Below, piece after piece: positions 53,790 through 63,646 of a DNA stretch of 64,000 nt. The DNA lies in the NCBI GenBank assembly GCA_945859605.1, contig OX243827.1, positions 2,095,295 through 2,159,294 of the forward strand, read 5' to 3'. The translations under genes and the position numbers were made by a program. Position 1 is the stretch's first letter, and each line of letters starts with the position of its first letter. The notes beneath the pieces are model-generated. The model made no database searches, had not been told where the DNA came from, and worked only from the letters and a program-made list of their open reading frames with translations. The stretch comes from Lumbricus rubellus. Its lineage: Eukaryota; Annelida; Clitellata; Crassiclitellata; Lumbricidae.

Positions 53790-56610
53790 TATACCGTATA
53801 CTGCAGGGCAGACACTGCTGTCGATCGAGTCGGCTCAATTGACGCCCCCTAGCCAACTCAGCTCTAATGAATGCATTGACCACACACTGTTGGTGAAAAT
53901 CAGACAATCAGGATAACTGATCATGCAAGCACGCACACACGTTTGGAAATAATGTCGTCATCAATAAGTCTTATGTAATGCAACAAAAATTAGTCAACAG
54001 CGAAATAACTGACACTTGCATAATGATTATATAAAATTACAAGTTCAGTTAAACATATTAAGGAAGTTGGTCACTGGCCAGTCAGAAGGTATCTTAGAAA
54101 AATAACAGATTATTAGTTTCTTAGTTTCTGGTTTGTGCCAGATCATGGAAAAACCAGTTGTAAGAGTTTTCATGTATCTATGGAATATTGCCCTCTACTA
54201 TTGATAATATAATTACATGTATAGTATTGGCTTGCTTTTCCAGCAGAATGGATTTTCTATTGCATCATAAAGTACAACAGTAAAAAATGACTTCACACAG
54301 AGAATGCAACGTGTACAGCTGTTCTCCAGTATGAATTCTTGTATATCTTTCAATGTTATTAAAATTTTAAATCATTTCTGGCATAGCTTACATCACAGAT
54401 ATCGCCAGGTATGATCAGATTCTCATGTGGCACTTCGTATAACATACTTGCACTTATCATGCATGACAGAGATCACTCTTAAGTATTCATGACACGTGTC
54501 ATTTATGTCACATTGTCTTTTTGCAGCAATACTCAAATTATACTAACCCTTAGACTTATACTAAAAAATTTGAAAATTATTTATAACATAATAATAATAA
54601 CAATGACAATTTCTACATAACTGTAAGGTTTATCAAAAAAATTATGGTGTATATTTTATAGTGTTCGCACGGGTTGTCTGTTGTGCTAAATTAGATTGCA
54701 ATCATCCTTCCGTGAGTTCAGGCAAAATTGGAATTTGTTTCACCTGCTTCCTTGTGTGTCCTGATGTGATTCTTTAGACCACGACTCTCGGCAAATGATT
54801 TCTGACAAAATGAGCAAATGTAAGGTGTCTTTCTTGTATGACACTTCATGTGTTTTCTCAGAAAACGATTCTGTGCGAATGATTTCTGACAAACCTGGCA
54901 TTTGTACGGTTTTTCTAGAGCATGAATTCTCATGTGATCCTTCATATATTCTGCACAGCTGAATGATTTCTCACAAAATTCACAGTTGTATGGTTACTCT
55001 CCAGTATGTACGCTCATGTGAATCCTCTTCTTGCTACCAGTGGTAAATGACTTAGGGCATAGCTCACATTTAAATGACTTCTCTCCAGTGTGCATTTTAA
55101 TGTGATTCCTCAACCTACGAGCATTTGGAAAAGAGATTGGACATAAATGACATAAGTATGGTTTATCTCCTGAATGCGATTTCAGATGCAACACCAGATC
55201 ATTATTTCGTGCATATGATTTCACGCAGAAATTACATTTGTAATTTTTCTCGCCTGAATGAGTTATCAAATGACTTTTCAGAGCAACTGATACTGCAAAT
55301 AATTTTCCACACAAATGACATTCATATGGTTTTTCCCCGGTATGGGTTCTCATGTGTGATATCAAATAACCTTTGAATGCAAATATTTTCAAGCATAATT
55401 CACACTTGTGCGTTTTTTCTCCAGTATGGGCTTTCATGTGACTCCTCAGAGCAGCACTCTGTTTAAATGACTTTCGGCATAACTTACATTTGTAAGGTCG
55501 TTCTCCAGTATGGGTTCTTATATGTGACGTTAGAGCATAATTCTGCGTAAATGCCTTCGGGCATAACTCACATTTGTACGGCTTTTCCACTGCATGTGTC
55601 CTCATGTGACTTTTCAAATCACGACGAATGGCAAATGACTTCAAACACGATTCACATTTGTACGGTTTTTCCACTGCATGCCTTCTCGTGTGTATCTTCA
55701 GGTCATAACTGTGTAAAAATGAGATCTCACACAACTGGCATTTGTATGGCTTCTCTCCAGTATGGGATAGCATGTGTGACCTGATAGCACCAGGCGCTGT
55801 AAATGATCTCGGACATATTTCACATTTGTATGGTTTTTCCACTGCATGATGGACTTCCATGTGTCTCCTCAGGCTACTCTTCATTGCAAATGAGTTCTCA
55901 CATAACTGGCATTTGTATGGCTTCTCTCCAGTGTGGATTCTCATGTGTATCTTCCGATAACTAGCATTTGTAAATGACTTCAGACATAATTCACATTTGT
56001 ATGGCTTCGCACCAGTATGTGTTTTCATATGACTTTGCAGCTGATCATCTTCAAATAACTTGTCACAGAATTTGCACTTTCGTTGATTCTCTCCAGTGTT
56101 GAATTGCGCAACAGTATTCAATTGCTCACCAGTATTCAATTGGATGCCAGGATTGAATTGCACGCCAGTATTCAATTGGATGCCAGGATTGAATTGCACG
56201 CCAGTATTCAAGAATTGCACGCCAGTATTCAAGAATTGCATGCCAGTATTCAAGAATTGCATGCCAGTATTCAAGAATTGCTCACCAGTATTCAATTGGA
56301 TGCCAGGATTGAATTGCACGCCAGTATTCAAGAATTGCTCACCAGTATTCAATTGGATGCCAGGATTGAATTGCACGTCAGTATTCAATTGCATCCCAGT
56401 ATTCAAATTCAGTTGCATGCCAGTACTGAATTGCCCGTCAGGATTGAATTGCAGGATAACCAAGTACGCCATTTCAACACAACGTTGATTTGCCCGAATA
56501 AGTTCATAAACCAATGAGTATTTTCTTGTCTGTGAGAGCCTTCCTCTGTAAACAAAACCATAGGTCATAATTATGTTATTTTTCCAATAATAGAATTGCA
56601 TTTACCTATT
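53790..56610. repeat. Segmental duplication, copy 2 (with zinc-finger gene)
   Basis: Direct copy of 44590-47420, same orientation, including gene and 3' flank. Confidence 0.88.
54718..56601 (-). pseudogene. 16-finger C2H2 zinc-finger gene with LNTG-repeat N-terminus, copy 2
   Basis: The frame opens at ATG 56601, though conservation with copy 1 starts only near NQRCVEMAYLVILQFNP. Copies of Q-L-N-T-G and Q-F-L-N-T-G follow, encoded by 15-21 bp repeats (about 56100-56450). Sixteen C2H2 fingers come next. A single TAA at 54996-54994 replaces the linker Lys (TGE-stop-PYNC) between fingers 13 and 14, and the frame then runs on for three more fingers to 54718. Finger 1 is one residue shorter than in copy 1. 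A protein lacking the last three fingers is possible. The stop differs in kind and place from that in copy 1. Confidence 0.87.
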
Positions 56611-56914
56611 GATCATATCCCACCAATTCCGTTTTTTACAGGCAGCAACATGACAAGAATCATAATTCATCATCAGTCCTTTTCATGCAATTCTTCACAT
56701 CGGGCAATGCAGCTCCTCCATTTCTCCCTGTCCACCGCCAGTTGTATCACTTCGTCCCATGTCATGTCCATGCAATTAAGCAAAATCATTCAGATCTGTG
56801 TGCGCATCTTAATTAAAAATTGAATTTTAAATACAATATTTTCTATAATCGTGCCTTCTCGGTCGCTGGTCCTTGATGCTGGAACAGACTTACTCTCGCT
56901 ATTCGATCAGCCAG

Positions 56915-57358
56915 TGTAAAGGTTTCAAATTACCCCCTCCTAAACATTACCTCTCGGTAACTTGAAACCGGTTTCAGATTACCCCCCGGACACTAGATTT
57001 GCATCAATCATAACATTTATTGTACTAAAAAACAGAAAAATCATACCGCTTCTAGTTTTGGTCTGAAGATTTTCATCCGTCATCCAACTTCGTGGTTTGT
57101 TATCAATATTTTAATCGCAAGAAATAATAACCTCGAAGCCATTTTTCCATGTAACTTCAGCGGCGATTTAGTATTTTAGCTACAGATGGAAATATTGAAA
57201 ACAAACCATGAAATGGGATGACGGATGAAAATCTTCAGACCAAAACAAGATGCGGGATCATTTTTCTGATATTTTTTGTGCAAAAAATGCGATGATTGAT
57301 ACAAATTACAGTTTGCAGGTGGATAATGTTTAGGAAGGGGGTAATTTGAAACCTTTAC
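56915..57358. mobile_element. Foldback element TGTAAAGGTTTCAAATTA, copy 2
   Basis: It has the same inverted plan as 41355-41779: TGTAAAGGTTTCAAATTA with CCCC, an internal GAAGATTTTCATCCGTCATC, its mirror, then GGGGTAATTTGAAACCTTTA. GCCAG occurs on both flanks, but the full duplication is unclear. Confidence 0.82.
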
Positions 57359-57509
57359 GCCAGCTCAGTGGACTCTTTGAAATCCATGCTAAAATCACAC
57401 GGCTCAGTGGACTCTTTGAAATCCAGGCAAAACTCCGAACGGCGGTCCCAAATTATAACATTAAGTAAATCAACATGGCGTGTCGTAATAGTGCGGTGTA
57501 TTGGATGGG

Positions 57510-57910
57510 CGCATAGAAACGGTGGATTGATGAAAAAACGCAAGTGAAATATAAGCTGGATGAAGGTATTTTTAGATCTGAAATAGAAGCTGGATTGATA
57601 AATTGAACGGATGAGAAATAGAACCTGGATGATGGACATAATAAGTTAAATTGGAGATGGATTAATTAAAACGCTTGCGAAATGGATGCTGGATGAAGGG
57701 TCATAATAGGTGAAATAGAAACCGGATTGACGAAAATTAAACTTGAGAAAGGGAAACTGGATTGTTGATTTCAGTTATGTATTTCAGCATGAATCCCGCT
57801 TCTATTTCTGCCGGAAAGCCGTTTATCCAGCTTTCTTTTATCAAGCGTCCATCAATCAAACGGTTTTCATCAATCCACCTTCTATTTCACCACACATCAT
57901 GTTTAAAGCC
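57510..57910. repeat. 35-bp minisatellite array not enclosed by clear TIRs
   Basis: Units such as GAAATAGAAGCTGGATTGAT spaced about 35 bp apart run to 57760, then the opposite orientation appears (CATCAATCCACCTTCTATTT) to about 57890. A GGACTCTTTGAAATCCA phrase, duplicated at 57367 and 57408, lies beside it. AATTGGGACCGCCGTTCGG and its near mirror bracket the region (57433 and 57950), so a further TIR pair may exist. Confidence 0.7.
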
Positions 57911-58030
57911 TTCTCAGGAGATAGCCTATCGATTTCTTTAATTTTATAAATTGGGACCGCCGTTCGGAGTTTTGCCGAAATCCATGCTAAAGTCACACTT
58001 GTTCGCTCGGGCTTATCCCGTGTAGCTGCT

Positions 58031-58778
58031 GGACAACCCCCCCCCCCCCCGGACAAACCCCCCCTCGGACAAAAACCCCACGGACATTTCCTCCCCTTGA
58101 TTTAGCCTAGGACATTAACCCCCCGGACAATTCCCCCCCTTTGCTGCGCAAAGTGCAGGTAGGCCTATAATATGTTTAAACTTGGGCTAATTATCCAGTT
58201 CCCATGCTGTGTCAACTAATTAGTGTCATACGGGTAAACACCTGTCGCTGTCATTCAGGCGTGAACTTATAACTTGTTAGTGTCATTCAGTCACTCCGAT
58301 ATGAAGCTAATACCTGTTGTTGTAATCTAGGACAGCATGAATCGTTGTCAGCAATCCAGCTTCCAACCAGGCAAAAATTCGTTTCATCCAACTTCTATTT
58401 AAATGACAATTATATTTGTCCATCCAGCTCCAATTTGAGAAAGAGCATTTTCATCAATCCAGCTTCCATTTAAGAAAGAGTTTTTTTTATCAATCCAGCT
58501 TCTATTTAAGCAAGAACATTTTCATCAATCCAGCTTCTACTTAAGCAAGAACATTTTCATCAATCCAGCTTCCATTTAAGTAAAATATATTTGTATCAAT
58601 CCGGCTTCTATTTAGCGAGAATTCTTTTCATCAATCCAACTTGCGTACTTAGGACCGCCGGTTTATAGTACGACAACTTATGCGCAATATATTCTACCAG
58701 GGGGGTTATGTCCTACCCTAGGGGGGAATTGTCCGGGGGGGTTTTGTCCGGGGGGCTTTGTCCAGGGGGGTTTTGTCC
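58031..58778. mobile_element. TIR element with GGACAA-CCCCC repeated ends and 35-bp core
   Basis: The left end repeats GGACAA followed by C runs (58031-58140). The right end repeats GGGGG followed by TTTTGTCC (58700-58778). The core at 58360-58650 is the cleanest example of the minisatellite: ATCAATCC starts at 58453, 58489, 58524, 58559, 58595 and 58630, spacings of 35-36 bp. It is related to the half copy at 590-1030. Confidence 0.78.
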
Positions 58779-58947
58779 TACAAACGTGTTACTGCACCGT
58801 ATAAATCGTCGTAATTATTATTATTAACTCTGAACCTCATGCATGGCGAATAATTGACTGTGCTAAAATATGTGCACATTGCATCATGGGGTGCGGCTGG
58901 TAGGTCGCACTTCCTAAGCTGCCATAGCTTGGTACTGTCGCAAATAC

Positions 58948-59346
58948 GGTAAACGTGTATTTTAGTATGGTAAATTATTCGCCATTGCATGGGTTTCAGC
59001 ATTAGTCGAGCACCAGTGGGATTGACGAAAAGAGTTCTTTCTAAATAGAAGTCGGATTGATTAAATTAATTTTTACTAAAATCGAAGTGGGATTTATGAA
59101 AACGATCTCGCTGAAATCGAAGCTGGAGTGACGAGCAATAATTTTAAATTAAATAAAAGTTATATTGATGAAATATATTTGCTGACGAAATAGAAGCGGG
59201 ATTTATCAAACTAATTCTTACCTAAACGGAAGCTGGATCGATGAAAAGGATTCTCGCCAAACTAGAAGTTGGATTGATTAAAAATAACAATGCTGCGGCG
59301 AGCGAAGATGAGCGAATAATTTACCATACTAAAATACACGTTTACC
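58948..59346. mobile_element. GGTAAACGTGTA MITE, copy 4
   Basis: GGTAAACGTGTATTTTAGTA and its exact mirror are flanked by a perfect 8-bp duplication GCAAATAC (58940-58947 and 59347-59354). The core is a 35-bp array. It is close kin of 42293-42691, including the TGCATGGGTTTCAGCATTAG block. Confidence 0.95.
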
Positions 59347-59584
59347 GCAAATACCTCACAGATTGCAGAAATGCATGATAATGGAAGTTATGCTTCGGAA
59401 CACTCAAGAACCATTTAAACAGAAATATGTATTTTAACCCATAAATGGTGTTTCTAAATTATGAGCAAGGTGGTCAGAGAACCGCATTGGTCGAAAACAA
59501 GTTAGATTAACGAAAATAAAATTAGCTGTATGGAAGTCGGAATGATGAAAAAAAATTACTTGAATAGAAGTGGACTGATATTAG

Positions 59585-59666
59585 GGTAAACGTGTAGTTT
59601 AGCGTAACTAATTTTGTGTCGTTAAAACCGTGAAAATAATTAATTACGCTAAACTACACGTTTACC
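59585..59666. mobile_element. GGTAAACGTGTA MITE, 82-bp minimal hairpin
   Basis: GGTAAACGTGTAGTTTAGCG and its mirror with almost nothing between. The flanks GATATTAG and TATATTAG agree at 7 of 8 positions. It is the shortest member of the family and shows that the termini alone suffice for mobility. Confidence 0.9.
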
Positions 59667-59977
59667 TATATTAGTTCTTGCTGAAAATTGAGCTGGATTC
59701 GTAAAATATAATTGTTACTTAAATAGAAGCAGGAGTCATAATGCCAAAGTAGAAGTCGGATTAATGAAAATAATTATGCTTTTTGTGTCATAGATATTCA
59801 TTCAAGAATTTAGCTTCTCCGTTTAAAGTTTAAAAATCTGCGTGAAATGTTTCGAGAAGATAAAGCCTAAATGCAATACACTAATCCGAGCTAGAAAATG
59901 TATAACTTACCACAAATATTGATAAGTACGGAGCCCCTAAAGGGACATGAATGCAAAATATTTTATGTCGTTCGAAC

Positions 59978-60990
59978 TAGACCTGAGAGTCGCCGCCGTT
60001 AAGTCGACTAAGTCGACTTGATATAGGTCAAGTCAAGTCAAGTCATATTTAATCCAAGTCGCCGCCAATTTTTTCTCTCCAAACCGCCGCCATAATATTC
60101 CTGCATAGTCGACTCGATCACTCAAAATTATTCTGAGGCCTACTTACTTATTTGATTTATAAGACGCCTGATGGCCGATGCCTATAAAGTATAAACAAGA
60201 AACTAGCGGAAATTCGGGTAATTTCCAATGTTTCATAGTTTCTTAAAGTGATGGACTGTGATATAGACGCGTTTGAAAGTTTGTAGTACATTGAATCGAG
60301 AACGAGTTTATCTGTTTTGGGTCTATTAACTGTAATTATGCAGAAAATAGTACCGCAGCGTAAGCCAGCGTCAGGGTCCTCGGACCTTAAGAATAAGAAC
60401 GTTAGTTCGTCTGCGCTTAGTAGAAGTGAACGGGCCGCATTAGCTGAACTTCGTGTTATTACTGGCGTTGGTCGTAAAGGCAGCTGCAGCAGCCGTCCTC
60501 GTAGTGAGGTATGGAAATACTACGGATACTTGCATGTCGCAAAAGATGATGCCGGACCAAGTACTAGTACCGGCTCAGTATCGTATGAACCCTTAAACGA
60601 CGAATGTAGGTCAGCAATTTGATATCGTTTTACAAACTGGTGGACATTTTTTCATTTGATTTGATTCAACTTGATGTGTGTGGTTTGTGTAATACAGGGT
60701 CACCAGGTCCGCACTACTTGGTATGGGACAGTTACTAATATAGGGCGGGGTGAAACTGAAAATACATCAGAAAATAAGGTCACAGCTTCAAAAAATAATG
60801 TTAGGTCTATATAGGCATGCAGTTCCCAGCTGCCAATGCACTTATTAAATGAAACTAGACAGAAGTCGTGACTCCAAGTCACGAAAGTTGGGAGTCAAGT
60901 CAAGTCACGAAGGTGGAGTCAAGTCACTTTCAAGTCATGTAGTTCTCCGAGTCAAGTCATAATTCCAAAGTGAAGTGACTCTCAGGTCTA
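59978..60990 (+). mobile_element. hAT element remnant, TAGACCTGAGAGTC ends
   Basis: TAGACCTGAGAGTC and its exact mirror GACTCTCAGGTCTA are flanked by a perfect 8-bp duplication GTTCGAAC (59970-59977 and 60991-60998). Subterminal AAGTCAAGTCAAGTC motifs lie inside both ends. The one coding remnant is described separately. The target lies at the first unit of the 21-bp minisatellite. Confidence 0.93.
60317..60622 (+). pseudogene. hAT transposase N-terminal remnant (BED-like)
   Basis: A 101-codon frame encodes a basic, Ser-rich N-terminus and the phrase RSEVWKYYGYL. A V-W-K-Y/F-F/Y phrase opens many BED zinc fingers of hAT transposases. The cysteines and histidines and the catalytic domain are absent, so the protein ends soon after. 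Its place inside hAT ends makes the assignment likely. Confidence 0.6.
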
Positions 60991-61256
60991 GTTCGAACGA
61001 CTTAGTAACTCGTTCGAACGAGATACTAAGTCGTTCGAACGAGATACTAAGTCGTTCGAACGAGATATTAAGTCGTTCGAACGAGATAATAAGTCGTTCG
61101 AACGAGATATTAAGTCGTTCGAACGAGTTACTAAGTCGTTCGAACGAGATAATAAGTCGTTCGAACGACTTAGTAACTCGTTCGAACGAGATACTAAGTC
61201 GTTCGAACGAGTTACTAAGTCGTTCGAACGAGATATTAAGTCGTTCGAACGACTTA
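60991..61256. repeat. 21-bp palindromic minisatellite GTTCGAACGA
   Basis: About 13 units of AAGTCGTTCGAACGAGATAC-type sequence, each with TTCGAA at its centre. Unit length is 21 (7 codons) and the unit is nearly self-complementary, so four frames on both strands stay open with heptads such as RSNEILS. These frames are artefacts of the repeat. Confidence 0.95.
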
Positions 61257-61398
61257 TTACAGCCAATCAGAGATCGTATCTGATGATGCGTCACGGGTGA
61301 TATCTATGCTCTATATACATATCGATGGTGGTTAGCAGGGTGCCATCGTGCAGAGAAAAAGTAAACAGCGCAAGATACATCGTTTCGAAGTTTGACTA

Positions 61399-61698
61399 GT
61401 CATTTACAAACTCTATTAAATACAAATAGGCCACAGTCAAATCCTGCAGCTACGGGCTTTGCAAGAATGTGCAAGGTCGTTCAGGCTGTGCCTGGCTGTC
61501 GTTTTTCCAATTTCCGTCAACGCATTGAGTACCGTATCGCATACGACTGTACGGTGCAAAAGAATACATACAGACGGACGTCAATGGGAGTCAATTGCTA
61601 ATACAGAATATGTCAGCGTGTGTTCGGACCACTTTATTACAAGTTGGTGTGCCATTCTAATTGCTTACTGCATTTTAAAAAGTTTTAGATTATGTTAA
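61399..61698 (+). pseudogene. THAP-type zinc-finger remnant, frameshifted
   Basis: In one frame MCKVVQAVPGCRFSNF supplies a C-x(n)-C start. In the next frame WESIANTEYVSVCSDHF supplies the W and the VCSDHF motif (C-x-x-H) that closes THAP fingers. The two are in different frames, joined near 61560. THAP fingers occur in P-element-type transposases and host genes derived from them. The assignment is tentative. Confidence 0.4.
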
Positions 61699-63130
61699 CT
61701 GCTTTCGTGCAATCTTGCATTCTATATCTCATCACGGACGCGGAATAAAATATGAGATCCTAATTATAAGCGCTGGTCTGTGCTAGTAAGCAGAGACTTC
61801 AAAGACTTTAGGCGCTCTATTCCGCAATTTTATACGCACGCATAGTCGCATATCTTCCTAGACAAGGCTTCCCCTTGCTTTGAGGAAGTCTGTGAAAGAA
61901 GCATCTTTGCAAAATCCTGTTGCAAAGCCTGTGCCCATGGTCTGTCTGTATACATTCGTTTATTTGAAAATGAAACAAAAGTCCTGATGACACACCGCAC
62001 CTGGTTACATGTTAAATATGCAGGTAGATGTGGTTACAGCACTCTATTCTGCGCTCATCTGTGGCCACCATATTGTTTACTTGCTACCGAGCCATTCTGG
62101 AAAATAGCCGTAGATGTTGACGACGGCTCAGTAAGTAGACACTGGTCGTCACATATCAGAATAGAGTGCTCTGACCCATGACAGTCAATAGCCCAATGAT
62201 TTCGCAAGAGTAAGTCAGTCAGTAATTGATCAGAAAACCATGAAAACGTATATTTTCTTAAATATTAATAAGCTTAAATAAGCTAAAGAACACAATCAAA
62301 GTGTCCGATTACACTTGGCAAATAAGCTAAAAAAATAAGCTGCCGTGTACAGCAAGTAAGTATAGAGTAGCTATCTCCAGCTTCTAGTCGCCCAACAATT
62401 AGGCCCTATAGTTTATCGTGCGATATTACCTGAGTATAGTGATGGATCAGACTAGAAATAGCGCCATGTAGCCTCAGCATTTCTTAATATTTTGGCTACT
62501 AGCAACAGGATATTTCTTAGTAGTGACCTTTAATACTGATTGAGAATTAGACGACTTTCCTACCATTTGAACATAGTAACATACCATCATAGGCCTCTTT
62601 GGCTATAGGTAGAGTCAAGACAGAATGCGTCTTGATTTTACTTAGGCCTGAATGCTCCTAAGCTCTGTTCCTTTTGCTGAAAGATTTGCGTTTGAAGTCA
62701 TCAACAGTGTATAGTAGGTTTTTAAGATCAATCGATTTTGTTGTGTTCCTATGTTATTTAGGCTTATGAATGTTTCTGAAAATATACGTTTTCTTCGTCT
62801 TTTTGATCAGTGCCTAGCCGACTTGCTTTTGAAGAAACATTGGGCTATTAATCATCATAATATGTCAGAACGCTTTATTCTGCCATGATCTGTGATGGCC
62901 ATAGTGTTTATTTGCTGCATGTCGGCTAACGAGCCGTCATTGACATCTACCAAGGTGCAAAGCAACACACAGACGTAGTAATATACTGGGAGTATAATTA
63001 TAATTATTGTTATTACAGCAATGTGATATAGCACTTTACAGTTATATTACTCTCATATTGTATAGATCAATAATTATTAATTACAAAATCATTTACAAGT
63101 ATCTGTTTGATTACTTTAAGCTGAACAATA
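61699..63130. other. No gene recognised; scattered repeat fragments
   Basis: TGACACACCGCACCTGGTTACA near 61988 resembles 47882-47905 and is part of an unlisted repeat. GTCAGTCAGTAATTGATCAG near 62211 resembles 12900. A pair of related phrases with GGCCA...GTTTA.TTGCT near 62060 and 62895 suggests an internal duplication. Confidence 0.4.
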
Positions 63131-63139
63131 CTTTTGCAG

Positions 63140-63245
63140 GTTAACCATGGAATTCCAAAACTCATCCGGATCATGCACCCAATGTTTTGTGCGGAGCTGC
63201 GGAGAACAGTCAAGAAACGCAAGAATCAAACCAATCGTTACAGAG
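63140..63245 (+). CDS. Candidate internal exon, product unknown
   Basis: TACTTTTGCAG precedes and CAGAG before GTCAGT follows. The 106 bases are open in one frame, with a basic peptide (MHPMFCAELRRTVKKRKNQT). It could belong with the THAP remnant at 61399 or to a gene running to the right. I recognise no family. Confidence 0.3.
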
Positions 63246-63646
63246 GTCAGTTATAGCTTAACAAGTGTGATATTAAGTAACGAATGTAAGTAAGTAAGTC
63301 AGTATGTGCTTTATTGAACCGCCTGCAAACGCACTGCAGGAGCATTGGATGAGAACAGAACATAGCGTGTACAATAATAAAAAATCGAAATATGCAATTT
63401 TTAATGATCATAGTAGACCTATACAACAGCAACACAGCGCCAGTGTATAAGCTGGTTTATCTCATGTTACTTTTGTGAACACTATGAAATTTTGGAAGAT
63501 TTACATTAACACACCATCATCAATGGCCATCCACAATTCCACATCCCATATTTCAGTATCTGAGTAATATTTCACTTCATTTTTTCTATTTTTCAGTAGA
63601 GTGTAAATGTACGCTGTGTCTGGAACAGCAGACACATAAAACACAA

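Noticed and set aside
60935..61294. Heptad-repeat proteins of about 100 residues on both strands, and a resemblance to a CRISPR array
   Set aside because: The 21-bp unit is tandem without unique spacers and is self-complementary. The frames follow from the period, and a CRISPR array is not expected in animal DNA.
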